A stretch of DNA of 64,000 bases, taken from positions 1,860,001 to 1,924,000 of the forward strand of contig NZ_CP110636.1 in assembly GCF_026153355.1 (NCBI RefSeq), in the 5' to 3' direction. Source of the DNA: Streptomyces endophytica (GTDB lineage: Bacteria > Actinomycetota > Actinomycetes > Streptomycetales > Streptomycetaceae). The notes under the pieces are model-generated. The model worked only from the letters and a program-made list of their open reading frames with translations, was not told where the DNA came from and did not search any database. The number at the start of each line of letters is the position of its first letter. The first letter of the stretch is position 1. Both the position numbers and the translations under genes were made by a program. Of the stretch, positions 28,261 to 39,766 are shown in pieces.

Positions 28261-28314
28261 GGCTCACAGCGGCGCCTCCCAGGTCGCGGCTCACAGCGGC
28301 GCCTCCCAGGTCAC
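28261..28314. repeat. 27-bp tandem duplication of the kinase gene end
   Basis: Two copies, 26 of 27 bases alike, lie at 28261-28287 and 28288-28314. The second contains the last codons and stop of the sensor kinase, so the gene end including its stop was duplicated just downstream. Confidence 0.9.
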
Positions 28315-30012
28315 CGTCGTGCCCGCGCCGTCCTCGCCCACCCCGGGCCCGTACGTGCTGGCGCCGCCCAGCGATTCCGCGCGCTTGGCGAGGTTCTGCA
28401 GACCGCTGCGACGGCCGCCGGCCGGTATGCCGATGCCGTCGTCGGCGACCGTCAGCCGGACCCCGTCGGTGCCGTCCGGCAGCCGGATCGTCGCGTCCAC
28501 GACGACCTCGATCCGCGAGGCGTGGGCGTGCCGGAAGGCGTTGGACAGCGCCTCGCGCAGCGCGGCGATCAAGTTCTTGCCGGTCAGCTCGCCGACCCGG
28601 GAGTCGACCGGACCGACGAAGTGGGCCGACGGCTGGAAGCCGAGCGGTACGGCGGCGGTGCCGATCTCGCGCAGTACCCGGGTACGCAGGCCCGACGGCG
28701 CCTCCACCGGGCTCTGCTGGAGGGCGAAGATCGCGGTCCGGATCTCCTGGATGGTGACGTCCAGTTCGTCGACGGCCTTGCCGATGCCCGCCGCCACCTC
28801 CGGGACGACGGACCTGCGCTGCGCGCCCTCCAGCATCATGCCGGTCGCGAAGAGCCGCTGAATGACGAGGTCGTGCAGGTCACGGGCGATCCGGTCGCGG
28901 TCCTCGTAGACCGCCAGCCGCTCCCGGTCGCGCTGGGCGTCGGCCAGCACCAGCGCCAGCGCGGCCTGCGCGGCGAACTGGGTGGCCAGCGTCCGCTCGG
29001 CGGCGGAGAACGGCCGGGCGCCCCTGGTCCGCGGGGTGGCGAGGGTGCCCAGGACCCGGCCCCCGCTCTTGAGCGGCAGCAGCATGCTGGGGCCGAAACG
29101 GGCCGCGATGGCGGTGACCATCCGGGGGTCGCTGGCCGAGTCGTCCACGAACACCGGCTCGCCGTCGAGGAGTTGCCGGGCCACCGGGCTGTCCGGCGGG
29201 ATGTGCGTCCCGAGGATGCCGGTGGGGTCGTCGGCCGATACGGCGACGATCTCCAGACCGCCCTCGTCGTCGGGCAGCAGCACTATGCCCGCCGCCGAAT
29301 CCGCCAGCTTCCTGGCCTGCTCGGCCACCACGGCGAGCGCGTCGTCGACGTCGCTGCCCGCGAGGAGTTCGGTCGTGACCGCCACCGAACCGTCGATCCA
29401 CCGTTCCCGCTGGCGGGTCGCCGCGTACATCCGGGCGTTGCCGATCGCGATGCCCGCCTCCGTGGCGAGCACCCGGACCATGTGCAGGTCCTCCTCGCTG
29501 AACTCCCCACCGCCACGCTTCTCGGTCAGGTAGAGGTTGCCGAAGATCTCGCCCTGGACGCGGATCGGCACCCCCAGGAAGGTGCGCATCGGCGGGTGCT
29601 CCGGGGGGAAGCCGGCCGAGCGCGGGTCCTGGGTGAGGTCGGCGAGGCGCAGCGGTTTGGGGTCGTGGATGAGCGCGCCGAGCAGCCCCTTGTCGCCGTC
29701 CGGCAGCGCGCCGATCCGCTGGTGCTCCCGCGCGCCGACGCCGTACGTCACGAAGTCCGACAGCCCCTCGCGGGCGTCGTCGATGATCCCGATGGCGGCG
29801 TAGCGCGCGTCGGCGAGTTCGGCCGCGGTCTGCACGATCCGGTCGAGGGTGATGTGCAGATCGAGCCCCGCGCCGACCGTGCGCATCGCCTCCAGGAGCT
29901 GCGGTACCCGGGCGGTCAGCTCGGCGGACAGGCCCTGCAGGCTGCGGGTGGCCTCGGTGGCCTCGTGCATGGGGTCGGGGGCGGGCGGGTCCGTGCGGGC
30001 GGCGCGATCCAT
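28291..30012 (-). CDS. DevS-like GAF-GAF sensor histidine kinase
   Basis: The 573-residue protein has two GAF domains (about 45-195 and 215-365) and then a HisKA_3 helix with phospho-acceptor H380 in RDLHDLVIQRLFATG. The catalytic domain has ALREALSNAFRHAHASRIEV and VADDGIGIP. This is the layout of mycobacterial DevS/DosT, which sense oxygen or redox state through haem. Whether GAF1 binds haem was not established. There are no membrane helices. On the minus strand TAGGCT stands 7 nt before the ATG, so it is probably leaderless. No response regulator is adjacent, but the cytochrome bd genes next door make a redox link attractive. Confidence 0.88.
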   Translation of the reverse strand: MDRAARTDPPAPDPMHEATEATRSLQGLSAELTARVPQLLEAMRTVGAGLDLHITLDRIVQTAAELADARYAAIGIIDDAREGLSDFVTYGVGAREHQRIGALPDGDKGLLGALIHDPKPLRLADLTQDPRSAGFPPEHPPMRTFLGVPIRVQGEIFGNLYLTEKRGGGEFSEEDLHMVRVLATEAGIAIGNARMYAATRQRERWIDGSVAVTTELLAGSDVDDALAVVAEQARKLADSAAGIVLLPDDEGGLEIVAVSADDPTGILGTHIPPDSPVARQLLDGEPVFVDDSASDPRMVTAIAARFGPSMLLPLKSGGRVLGTLATPRTRGARPFSAAERTLATQFAAQAALALVLADAQRDRERLAVYEDRDRIARDLHDLVIQRLFATGMMLEGAQRRSVVPEVAAGIGKAVDELDVTIQEIRTAIFALQQSPVEAPSGLRTRVLREIGTAAVPLGFQPSAHFVGPVDSRVGELTGKNLIAALREALSNAFRHAHASRIEVVVDATIRLPDGTDGVRLTVADDGIGIPAGGRRSGLQNLAKRAESLGGASTYGPGVGEDGAGTTVTWEAPL

Positions 30013-30064
30013 GCCCTCGAGCCTAATGAGACCCCCCATAAGAGGCCATTTACCTGCAAAAGCG

Positions 30065-33000
30065 TCAGATTGCCGGTGCCGGCCCGTAGGCCTCGTCCAC
30101 CGCTCGTTCGCGCTCCAGCATCCGCCGGAACGGGCCGTCGGCCGCGGCCAGCTCCGCCGGACCACCGCGCTGCACGACCCGTCCGCCGTCCAGCACCAGC
30201 ACCTCGTCGACGGCGTCGAGCCCGGTGAGGCGATGGGTGATCAGGAGCGTCGTGCGGCCCTCGGTCGCGGCCAGCAGATCGGCGGTCAGCGCATCGGCGG
30301 TGGCCAGGTCGAGGTGCTCGGCTGGCTCGTCCAGGACGAGCACCGGGAAGTCCGCGAGCAGCGCACGGGCCAGGGCCAGCCGCTGCCGCTGACCGCCGGA
30401 GAGCCGGGCGCCGTGCTCGCCGACCATGGTGTCCAGGCCGTCGGGCAGCCCGCGCACCCAGTCGTCGAGCCGGGCCCGGCCGAGCGCGTCCCACAGCACC
30501 CGGTCCGCGTCCTCGCCCGGACCGGCGCTCCGGTCCCGCAGGGCCAGCCGGAGGTTCTCCCGCAATGAGCTGTCGAAGAGGTGCGCGTCCTGCGCGCACA
30601 GCCCGACCAGCCGCCGGACCGCGTCACCGTCGAGCGCCTGGGCGTCCGTTCCGGCCAGCGTGTACGTGCCCGCCTCCCGGTCCAGGAAGCGCAGCAGCAC
30701 CTGCGCCAGGGTGGTCTTGCCGGACCCGGACGGGCCGACCACGGCGATCCGGCGGCCGGCCGCCAGCGTGAGGTCCACGCCGTCCAGCGCGGGCCGGCCC
30801 TGCCCGGCGTGGCGGGCGGTCAGACCCCGCACGACCAGCGGGAACGGCGTGCCGGGAGCCGTCGCGGGGGCGGCCGGTTCGCGCACCGGTGCGGGCGCGT
30901 CCAGCACCTCGAAGACCCGCTCGGCCGCGCGCCGGGTCCGCTGCCGGTACTGCACGGCGAGCGGCAGCCCGGTCACCGCCTCGAACGCGGCGAGCGGGGT
31001 GAGCACGACGACCGCCAGCGCCACCCCGTCCAGCCGCCCGGCGTGCACCGCCTGGACGCCGGCGACCGCGGCGGCGGCGACGGTCAGCCCGCACAGCAAC
31101 GCCGAGAGCCCGGCGCCGGTGCCCGCCACGGTCGCCGACCGGGCCGCGATCCGGGTCAGCTCGCGGTCCGCCCGCCGCACCGCTTCCGTACGGGCCGGCA
31201 GCGCGCCGGCCACCGTCAACTCGGCGGTGCCGGTGAGCAGATCGACGACGCGGGTGGCGAGCTTGCCGCGGGCCGGGGCCAGCTGCCGCTCCGCCCGCCG
31301 GGCCAGCGCGGCCGAGAGCAGCGGCACCCCGGCGCCCGCGAGCAGCAGCCCGGCGGCCAGGATCGCGCCGGCCTCGGGCAGCAGCCAGCCGGTGAAGCCG
31401 ACCGCGCCCGCACCGACCAGCGCCGCCGCCCCGGCGGGCAGCAGCCAGCGCAGGAAGTGGTCCTGCACCGCATCGACGTCGGCCACCAGCCGCGAGAGCA
31501 GGTCGCCGCGCCGGCGCCCGGCGAGCCCGGCCGGCGCCAGCCGCTCCAGCCGCCGGAAGACGGCGACCCGCACGTCCGCGAGCATGCGGAAGACCGCGTC
31601 GTGGGAGACCAGCCGCTCGGCGTACCGGAAGACCGCGCGCCCGATGCCGAACGCCCTGGTCGCGGTCACCGCCACCATCAGGTAGAGCACCGGCGGCTGC
31701 TGCGCGGCCCGCGAGATCAGCCAGCCGGACGTGGCCATCAGGCCGACCGCGCTGCCCAGGGCGAGGCTGCCGAGCAGCAGCGCCAGCGCGAACCGGGCCC
31801 GCCGGGCCCGCGCCATCCGCCGCAGGCGGGTGGGGGCCGAGGCTCGGGTGGGGGCCAGGTCGAGCCCCTCGCCGGGGTCGGCGGGGCGGTCCGGAGCGGG
31901 GGCGGTGGGAACATCCGGGGCGGCGGCCGGGGCCGCGCCGCGGCCCGCCCGTACGCCCGCGTCCACAGCTGCTTCCCGCACGTCGGAAGCGATGTCCGGC
32001 AGCCGCACCACCCGGTCGGCCACCGCCAGCAGCGCCGGGCGGTGCACGACGAGCAGCACGGTCCGGCCCGCGGCGAGCCGGCCGACCGCGGCGACGATGG
32101 CCTCCTCGGTCGCGCCGTCCAGGCTCGCGGTCGGCTCGTCCAGCAGCAGGATCGGGCGGTCGGCGAGGAAGGCCCGGGCCAGCGCCAGCCGCTGCCGCTG
32201 GCCGGCGGAGAGCCCGGCACCGGATTCGCCGAGTCGGGTCGCCAGACCGTCGGGGAGCGCGTCCACGAAGTCCAGGGCACCGGCGTCCGCGAGGGCGGTG
32301 CGAACGGCTGCGTCGTCCGCGTCCGGCCGCGCCAGCCGTACGTTCTCGGCGACGGTCCCGGCGAACAGCTGCGGGCGCTGCGGCACCCAGGCGATCCGCT
32401 GCCGCCAGCTGTCGGGGGCGAGCCCGGCGATGTCCCGGCCGTCGACCAGGGCCCGACCTTCGGTCGGTGCGGTGAGGCCGAGCAGCACGCTGAGCAGCGT
32501 GGACTTGCCCGCACCCGAGGAGCCGACCAGGGCGACGGTCTCGCCGGGCCGGACCTCGAACGAGGTGGCGGGCAGCGAGTCCGCGGTCCGTCCCGGGTGG
32601 CGGACCACGAGGTTGTCGACGGTCAGCGCGGTGCCCTCGGGCGCCGGTGCGGTGCCGGGCGTGGGCAGCGGCGCCTCCAGCACGGCGAAGATCTCCTCCG
32701 CCGCGGCGAGCCCTTCGGCTGCCGCGTGGTACTGCGCCCCCACCTGCCGCAGCGGCAGATACGCCTCGGGCGCGAGCACCAGCACCATCAGGCCGGTGTA
32801 CAGATCGAGTTCGCCGTTCACCAGCCGCATGCCGATGCCGACCGCGACCAGGGCCACCGAGATCGTGGCGAGCAGTTCCAGGGCGAACGAGGAGAGGAAG
32901 GCGATCCGCAGGGTGCGCAGCGTCGCGCGCCGGTACTCGCCGGTGATGGTGCGGATCGCGGCGGCCTGGGCCTTGGCCCGGCCGAAGACCTTGAGGGTGG

Positions 33001-33618
33001 GCAGGCCCTCGACGACGTCGAGGAAGTGCCCGGACAGCCGGGCCAGCAGCCGCCACTGGCGGTCCATCCGCGACTGGGTGGCCCAGCCGATGAGGATCAT
33101 GAACAGCGGATCAACGGCAGCGTGAGCACGATCGTCAGCGCGGAGATCCAGTCGCCGGTGACGATCCGGGCCAGAACCGCGACCGGGACGACGACCGCCA
33201 GCCCCAGCTGCGGCAGATAGCGGGAGAAGTAGTCGTCGAGGGCGTCGATGCCGCGGGTGGCGAGCGTGGTCAGTTCGCCGGTGGCCCGCTCCGGACGCTG
33301 CCGTGCCGCCCGCTCGACCAGCCGCATCCGCAGCTCGGACTTCACCGTCGCGCTGGCGCGGTGCGCGGCCAGCTCGGTGAGCCAGGAGACCAGGCCACGG
33401 CCCACGGACACCGCGGCGAGCAGCGCCAGGGGAGTGGCCAGACCGCCGGGACCGAGGCCGTGCCGGAAGGCACCGACCACGATCTCGGCGATCAGCATCG
33501 CCTGGCCGACGACCAGGCCCGCTCCGGCCAGCCCGAGGAGCACCACCGCGATGAGGAAGCCGCGGGTGGCGTGGGCGTAACGGAGCAGGCGCGGGTCGAC
33601 GGGTTTCACGTGAAACAT
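30065..33618 (-). pseudogene. cydCD: CydDC ABC transporter fused in one chain, frameshifted
   Basis: The single chain fuses CydD and CydC, each with a membrane domain and an ATPase (first ATPase GSSGAGKST, LSAGQRQRLALA and LLLDEPTAS; second GPSGSGKTT, LSGGQRQRLALA and VLDEPAEH). It exports cysteine/glutathione to allow assembly of cytochrome bd. The frame breaks where LTLPLI should continue into LFMILIGW; restoring one G at 33108-33109 joins 173 and 1011 residues. The start MFHVKP is encoded by a parS site. It follows cydB and belongs to the Rex-controlled cyd operon. Confidence 0.88.
33603..33616. other. parS: parS site 2, overlapping the cydCD start
   Basis: An exact GTTTCACGTGAAAC. On the minus strand it encodes residues 2-5 (FHVK) right after the ATG of cydCD, so ParB binding would cover the translation start. 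Confidence 0.93.
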
Positions 33619-33632
33619 TCCATCCTGCCGGG

Positions 33633-33649
33633 GCCGCCCGAAGGGCGGC
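33633..33649 (-). terminator. hairpin between cydB and cydCD
   Basis: A 7-bp GC stem with a 3-nt loop (GCCGCCC-TTC-GGGCGGC on the minus strand) lies between the cydB stop and the cydCD start. Without a T-run it may attenuate rather than end transcription. Confidence 0.5.
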
Positions 33650-33656
33650 GTATCGG

Positions 33657-34657
<1,001 letters not shown>

Positions 34658-34666
34658 GGTCGCCTC

Positions 34667-36175
34667 CTAGTACGAGAAGGCCATCGGCCGGTCGGCGTCG
34701 GCGCTGTCCCCGCCGATCTTGGTGGGCGGGTTGAGGTCGTCGTCGGTGAGCTCGGGGGGCCCGGCCTTGACGTACTTCACCAGCAGCTTGACCTCGACCA
34801 CGGCGAGGATCGCGTAGAGCGTGGTGAAGACGATCATCGAGGTGAGCACCTCGCCCTGCGAGACGCCGGGGGAGACCGCGTCCGAGGTGCGCAGCACGCC
34901 GTAGACGACCCAGGGCTGCCGGCCCGTCTCGGTGAAGATCCAGCCCCACGAGTTGGCGATCAGCGGGAAGCCGAGGGTGACGAAGGCGAGCGACCAGTAC
35001 CACTTGCTGAGGCGGGCGCCGAGCACCTTGTTCTTGGTGAGCGCGAGCTTCGGTGGTTCCTCGTCGCCCGTGCGCAGTCCGGGCGACAGCCAGAACTTCT
35101 TGCGGGTGAGCCAGAGCCCGGCGAGCCCGATGGCGAACGACGACATGCCGAAGCCGATCATCCAGCGGAAGCCCCAGTAGGCGACGGGGATGTTGGGCCG
35201 GTAGTCGCCGGGGCCGAACTTCTGCTGCTCGGACCTGTTGACGTCGTTGATGCCGGGGACCGGCGAGGAGAAGTCGTCATGGGCCAAGAACGAGAGCAGG
35301 CCGGGTATCTCGATGGCCACCTTGTTGTGGCCCTTCTCCACGTCTCCGTAGGCGAAGACCGAGAACGGCGCCGGCGCCTCCTTGTCCCAGAGCGCCTCGG
35401 CGGCGGCCATCTTCATCGGCTGCTGCTTGAACATGACCTTGCCGAGCGTGTCACCGCTGACCGCGGTGAGGATGCCGGCGATGACGAGGGTGATCAGCCC
35501 GAGCCGCAGCGAGGTCCGCATGACCTTGATGTGCTTCTTGCGCATCAGGTGGAAGGCGGAGATGCCGACCATGAACGCGGCGCCCGTGAGGAAGGCCGCG
35601 GTCAGCGTGTGGAAGACGACGACCAGGGTGGTGTCCTGGGTCAGCACCTTCCAGAAGTCCGTGAGCTCGGCGCGTCCGGTGGTGGCGTTGTACTTGTAGC
35701 CCACCGGGTGCTGCATCCAGGAGTTCGCGGCCAGGATGAAGTACGCCGACAGGATCGTGCCTATGGAGACCATCCACATGCAGAAGCAGTGGATCTTCTT
35801 GGGCAGCTTGTCCCAGCCGAAGATCCACAGCCCGATGAAGGTCGACTCGAAGAAGAACGCGATCAGCGCCTCGAAGGCCAGCGGGGCACCGAAGACGTCA
35901 CCGACGAACCGCGAGTAGTCGGACCAGTTCATGCCGAACTGGAACTCCTGCACGATGCCGGTGACGACACCCATCGCGATGTTGATCAGGAACAGCTTGC
36001 CCCAGAACTTGGTGGCCCTGAGGTACTGCTGCTTGCCCGTCCGCACCCATGCGGTCTCGAGTCCGGCCACCAGAGCGGCGAGGGAGATCGTCAGGGGGAC
36101 GAAGAGGAAGTGGTAGACGGTGGTGATGCCGAATTGCCATCGCGCCAGAGTCTCCGGCGCCAAGGCCAGTTCCAT
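34667..36175 (-). CDS. cydA: cytochrome bd quinol oxidase subunit I
   Basis: A 502-residue membrane protein. The N-terminal histidine ligand is in TVYHFLFVPLTI; the quinol-binding Q-loop region and the conserved GWIFTETGRQPW are present; GLETAWVRTGKQQY is typical. It holds haems b558, b595 and d with CydB and reduces oxygen to water at high affinity. AAGGAGC precedes the ATG. It is the first gene of cydA-cydB-cydCD, and the upstream Rex operator links expression to the NADH/NAD ratio. Confidence 0.95.
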   Translation of the reverse strand: MELALAPETLARWQFGITTVYHFLFVPLTISLAALVAGLETAWVRTGKQQYLRATKFWGKLFLINIAMGVVTGIVQEFQFGMNWSDYSRFVGDVFGAPLAFEALIAFFFESTFIGLWIFGWDKLPKKIHCFCMWMVSIGTILSAYFILAANSWMQHPVGYKYNATTGRAELTDFWKVLTQDTTLVVVFHTLTAAFLTGAAFMVGISAFHLMRKKHIKVMRTSLRLGLITLVIAGILTAVSGDTLGKVMFKQQPMKMAAAEALWDKEAPAPFSVFAYGDVEKGHNKVAIEIPGLLSFLAHDDFSSPVPGINDVNRSEQQKFGPGDYRPNIPVAYWGFRWMIGFGMSSFAIGLAGLWLTRKKFWLSPGLRTGDEEPPKLALTKNKVLGARLSKWYWSLAFVTLGFPLIANSWGWIFTETGRQPWVVYGVLRTSDAVSPGVSQGEVLTSMIVFTTLYAILAVVEVKLLVKYVKAGPPELTDDDLNPPTKIGGDSADADRPMAFSY

Positions 36176-36253
36176 GCCGTGCTCCTTACCTCGCCGTTTG
36201 CCAACGGCAATGTCCCTTTTGCGTCACACAAAGCGGTAAATACCGGGACGGGC

Positions 36254-36271
36254 TTGTGAACGCGTTCACAT
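36254..36271. promoter_or_regulatory. Rex operator upstream of cydA
   Basis: TTGTGAACGCGTTCACAT contains the 16-bp perfect palindrome TGTGAACGCGTTCACA, matching the Rex consensus. A further TTCACAAG overlaps to the right and pairs with CTTGTGAA, giving a second, wider dyad. Rex repression of cydABCD is established in S. coelicolor. It lies about 80 bp before the cydA start. Confidence 0.9.
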
Positions 36272-36320
36272 TCACAAGCAATTATCTCCCATGCCCCCTC
36301 GGCCTTGGGTAAGGGGGGTA

Positions 36321-36336
36321 CGTGACCGCGGTCACG
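36321..36336. promoter_or_regulatory. 16-bp perfect palindrome between cydA and the cyclophilin-like gene
   Basis: CGTGACCGCGGTCACG is perfectly symmetric and lies 50 bp beyond the Rex site, toward the rightward gene. It may be a second operator for either direction; no regulator could be assigned. Confidence 0.45.
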
Positions 36337-36441
36337 CTCGAATCCATGGCGTGTGAACGTTTCCGCCGAGGTTGCGGGCCCCTTCTCCGAGTGTGGACGC
36401 CCTCTTCCGCAAGCCTTCAACACATTGTTGAATTCATCGCC

Positions 36442-36810
36442 ATGAAGATCCGCATCACCTGGCCCGCCGGGCACTTGACCGCGACCCTCGACGACACCCC
36501 GACCGCGGCGGCACTCATGGCCGCCCTCCCGGTCGACGCCACCGCCCACACCTGGGGCGAGGAGGTCTACTTCGACACCGGACTCTCGCCCGCGCTGGAA
36601 CCCGACGCCCGCCAGGTCGTCGAGGCCGGCACCGTCGCTTTCTGGCCACCCGGGAACGCCCTCGCGCTCCCCTTCGGCCCCACGCCGATCTCCGAGGGCG
36701 ACGAGCCCCGGCTGGCCTCCCCCTGCAATGTGCTGGGCCGCATCGACGGCGATCCCCGGGCGCTTGCCACCGTCCGCAGCGGTGACCCCATCCACGTACA
36801 GAAGGCGTGA
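36442..36810 (+). CDS. cyclophilin-like fold protein (TM1367-type)
   Basis: A 122-residue protein starting MKIRITWPAGHLTATLDDTP and ending SGDPIHVQKA. TWGEEVYFDTG and GTVAFWPPGNALALPFGP are typical of the small cyclophilin-like proteins related to TM1367. They lack the residues of peptidyl-prolyl isomerases and have no proven activity. No ribosome site is evident before ATG 36442, but this start fits the fold. Divergent from cydA. Confidence 0.8.
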   Translation: MKIRITWPAGHLTATLDDTPTAAALMAALPVDATAHTWGEEVYFDTGLSPALEPDARQVVEAGTVAFWPPGNALALPFGPTPISEGDEPRLASPCNVLGRIDGDPRALATVRSGDPIHVQKA

Positions 36811-36927
36811 GCGGCCCCGCCCACCATGCCGGAGGCCGCGGGTCGACGACCCCGCGGCCTCGACGTGCCACTCCTCTGCAAGGCGTTGCAGAGCCTTCCG
36901 GTGCGCCTGCCGGCGCCTTTCAGCCGC

Positions 36928-38007
36928 TTACAGCGCCTTGCGGAAATCCTCCGCCGCCTGCAGGAACAGATCCATCGCCGCGGTCTCCCCGATCGTGACC
37001 CGGACGCCCTCGCCGGCGAACGGCCGCACCACCACGCCGGCCCGCTCACAGGCCGCCGCGAAGTCGGTCGTACGGTCCCCCAGCCGCAGCCAGACGAAGT
37101 TGGCCTGGGTCTCGGGCACCGTCCAGCCCTGCCCGAGCAGCCCGTCGACCACCCGCGCCCGCTCGGCCACCAGCGCGTCCACCCGCTCCATCAGGGCCTG
37201 CTCGCTGCGCAGCGACGCCACCGCAGCGTCCTGCGCGAGCTGGCTCACCCCGAACGGCACCGCCGTCTTCCGCAGCGCGGCGGCCACCGGCTCGTGCGCG
37301 ACCGCGAACCCCACCCGCAGCCCCGCCAGGCCGTACGCCTTGGAGAAGGTCCGCAGCACGCAGACATTGGGACGGTCGCGGTAGATCTCGGTCCCGTCCG
37401 GCACCTCGGGGTCGCGGATGAACTCGCGGTACGCCTCGTCCAGCACCACCAGGACGTCCCCCGGCACCCGGTCCAGGAACGCCTCCAGCTCCGCACGGCG
37501 GACGACCGTGCCGGTGGGGTTGTTGGGGTTGCAGACGAAGATCAGCCGGGTCCGGTCGGTGATCGCGGCGAGCATCGCATCCAGGTCGTGCACCTCACCG
37601 GAGGTCAGCGGCACCTGCACGGAGGTGGCCCCGGACACCTGGGTGATGATCGGGTACGCCTCGAACGAGCGCCAGGCGTAGATCACTTCGTCGCCCGGCC
37701 CGGCCGTCGACTGGATCAGCTGCTGGGCCACGCCCACCGACCCGGTGCCGGTCGCCAGATGCTCCACCGGCACCGAGAACCGGTCGGCCAGCTCCGCCAT
37801 CAGGCCCGTGCAGGCCATGTCCGGGTAACGGTTGAAGGCCCCCGCGGCGGTCACCGCGCTCTCCAGGACGCCCGGCAGCGGCGGATAGGGGTTCTCGTTG
37901 GAGGACAGCTTGTAGGTGACGGGACCGTCGGCCGGCGCCGGCCGCCCCGGCTTGTAGGTGGGGATGCCGTCCAGCGCCGCACGCAGCTTCGGGGTCTTCT
38001 CGCTCAC
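36928..38007 (-). CDS. hisC: histidinol-phosphate aminotransferase family enzyme
   Basis: A 359-residue class I/II PLP aminotransferase. [32 protein letters not shown], the PLP lysine K223 in [12 protein letters not shown] and the late arginine motif [14 protein letters not shown] are all present. It may make histidinol phosphate or aromatic amino acids; in Streptomyces this copy stands apart from the his operon. GTG 38007 is preceded by GAGGAGGACC; the longer upstream frame is not used. Confidence 0.9.
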   Translation of the reverse strand: MSEKTPKLRAALDGIPTYKPGRPAPADGPVTYKLSSNENPYPPLPGVLESAVTAAGAFNRYPDMACTGLMAELADRFSVPVEHLATGTGSVGVAQQLIQSTAGPGDEVIYAWRSFEAYPIITQVSGATSVQVPLTSGEVHDLDAMLAAITDRTRLIFVCNPNNPTGTVVRRAELEAFLDRVPGDVLVVLDEAYREFIRDPEVPDGTEIYRDRPNVCVLRTFSKAYGLAGLRVGFAVAHEPVAAALRKTAVPFGVSQLAQDAAVASLRSEQALMERVDALVAERARVVDGLLGQGWTVPETQANFVWLRLGDRTTDFAAACERAGVVVRPFAGEGVRVTIGETAAMDLFLQAAEDFRKAL

Positions 38008-38425
38008 CGCAGGTCCTCCTCGACCGTCCCGTCCATCTCCAATACTGCACACCTTAAGAGGATTGACCCGTTCGGCGGCAGCCCCGGCCGGAACCCGGTC
38101 GCCCGGCACGTTCCTCCGCACCCGTGCACCAAGATCACTCGGAAGGGGCCAGCGTGAGACCTTCGGGGCGCGCCCCGCTCGCAGTCGCGCGCCGGTGGCC
38201 TACGCCGTGGCGCGCATCCCTCGTCAAGGTGACTTGAGACCTCTTCGAGACCTGAACCGATCGACAGGCCGAGCCGGTGAATCTCCCCCCAAATAGCCTT
38301 CTTAGCCCTCAACTTCCTTTGTTTCTAGGGAAACTGACGGTAAATCACCTTGCAGAAACGTGCCTTTCCATCACACCGGTCAACGCCCCGCGAATGGCCC
38401 TATCGAGCCCTACTATCGGCTCGCC
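38008..38425. other. intergenic region between hisC and the LacI regulator
   Basis: No gene seen. The part near 38290-38345 is unusually AT-rich for this genome and holds the inverted repeat GTTTC-TAGG-GAAAC. Divergent promoters are expected here. Confidence 0.5.
38321..38334. promoter_or_regulatory. inverted repeat upstream of LacI gene, candidate operator
   Basis: GTTTC and GAAAC arms with a 4-bp gap lie in an AT-rich patch 92 bp before the regulator start, suitable for autoregulation. Inferred from symmetry only. Confidence 0.4.
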
Positions 38426-39525
38426 ATGACAGCAGCAGGGAAGCACCAGGTGAGCCGGGCGACCGGTCGCCGGCTGGGGCGGGCGGGCATCCGCGATGTT
38501 GCCGCCGCAGCCGGTGTGTCGATCACGACCGTCTCCGACGCGCTCAACGGCAAGGGCCGGCTTCCGGATGCCACCCGTAGCCACGTCCGCGAAGTGGCCG
38601 ACCGGCTGGGCTACCGCCCGTCCGCAGCCGCCCGCACCCTCCGTACCGGTAAGTCGGGGCTCCTCGGCCTGACCGTGACCACGTACGGGATGAACCTTTC
38701 ACCTTCACCGAGTTCGCGTACTTCGCGGAGATGGCCAGAGCGGCCACCTCCGCGGCCCTGGCCCGCGGCTACGCGCTGGTCATCCTCCCCGCGACCTCCC
38801 GCCACGACGTGTGGTCCAACGTCGCCCTGGACGGCACGGTCGTCATCGACCCCGCCGACGGCGACCCGGTCGTGACCGAACTCGTCCGGCACGGCATCCC
38901 GGTGGTCTCCGACGGCCGCCCCGGCGGCGCCCTGCCGGTCACCGGCTGGGTCGACAACGACCACGAGGCCGCCGTCCTCGGCCTGCTCGACCACCTCGCC
39001 GACGCCGGCGCCCGCCGCATCGGCCTGCTCACCGGCACCACCACCGACACCTACACCCGCCTCTCGACCACGGCGTATCTGCGCTGGTGCGAGCGGGTCG
39101 GACAGGATCCGGTCTACGAGTCGTACCCGGCCCACGACCCGTGCGCGGGCGCGGTGGCCGCCGACCGGCTGCTGGCCCGCCCGGACCGGCCGGACGCCGT
39201 CTACGGCCTCTTCGACCCCAACGGCACCGATCTGCTCGCCGCCGCCCGCCGCTACGGCCTGCGCGTCCCGGAGGACCTGCTGCTGGTCTGCTGCAGCGAG
39301 TCCACCGTCTACGCCACGACCGAACCGCCGATCACCACGCTCTCCCTCAAGCCGCGCCGGATCGGCACCGCCGTCGTGCAGATCCTCATCGACGCCATCG
39401 AGGGTCTCGACACCGGACGCCCGATCGAGCAGGTGATACCGACCGATCTGATCGTGCGCACCTCCTCCCAGCGACGGTCCCCGCGCACGACCGTCAGCCC
39501 ACCACGAGGACCCGCCGGCGACTGA
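38426..39525 (+). pseudogene. LacI family transcriptional regulator, frameshifted
   Basis: The LacI helix-turn-helix (IRDVAAAAGVSITTVSDALN) and hinge (GYRPSAAARTLRTGKSG) are intact. The frame breaks after TVTTYG. Adding one G at 38687-38689 continues into FTEFAYFAEMARAATSAALA and the complete periplasmic-binding-like effector domain. The restored protein is about 366 residues. TACTAT lies 9 nt upstream of the ATG and no ribosome site is seen. Effector unknown; no sugar transporter lies adjacent. Confidence 0.82.
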
Positions 39526-39766
39526 CGTTCCGCCGAACACGAACGAGCGGGCGTGCCGGACGACGCCGGGGCGCCCGCGTTGACGCAGAAAAACTGGATG
39601 ATCTCGGGAGAAATCAGCCGCGATTGCCGGGCTCCAGTGGATTGACCACCCCCGGGTGCGTCACAACCCGCGACCGGCATTCCTATGATGGGCGCACGAC
39701 ACCGCGGACCGCCGTCGACCAGGCAAGGTCCGAGAGGTGCACGGCGGCGCAACGGTGGAGGGGTCG

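Noticed and set aside
30065..33618. cydCD as two genuine separate genes or a decayed pseudogene.
   Set aside because: The break falls inside a conserved helix and is repaired by one G, like many other breaks in the window.
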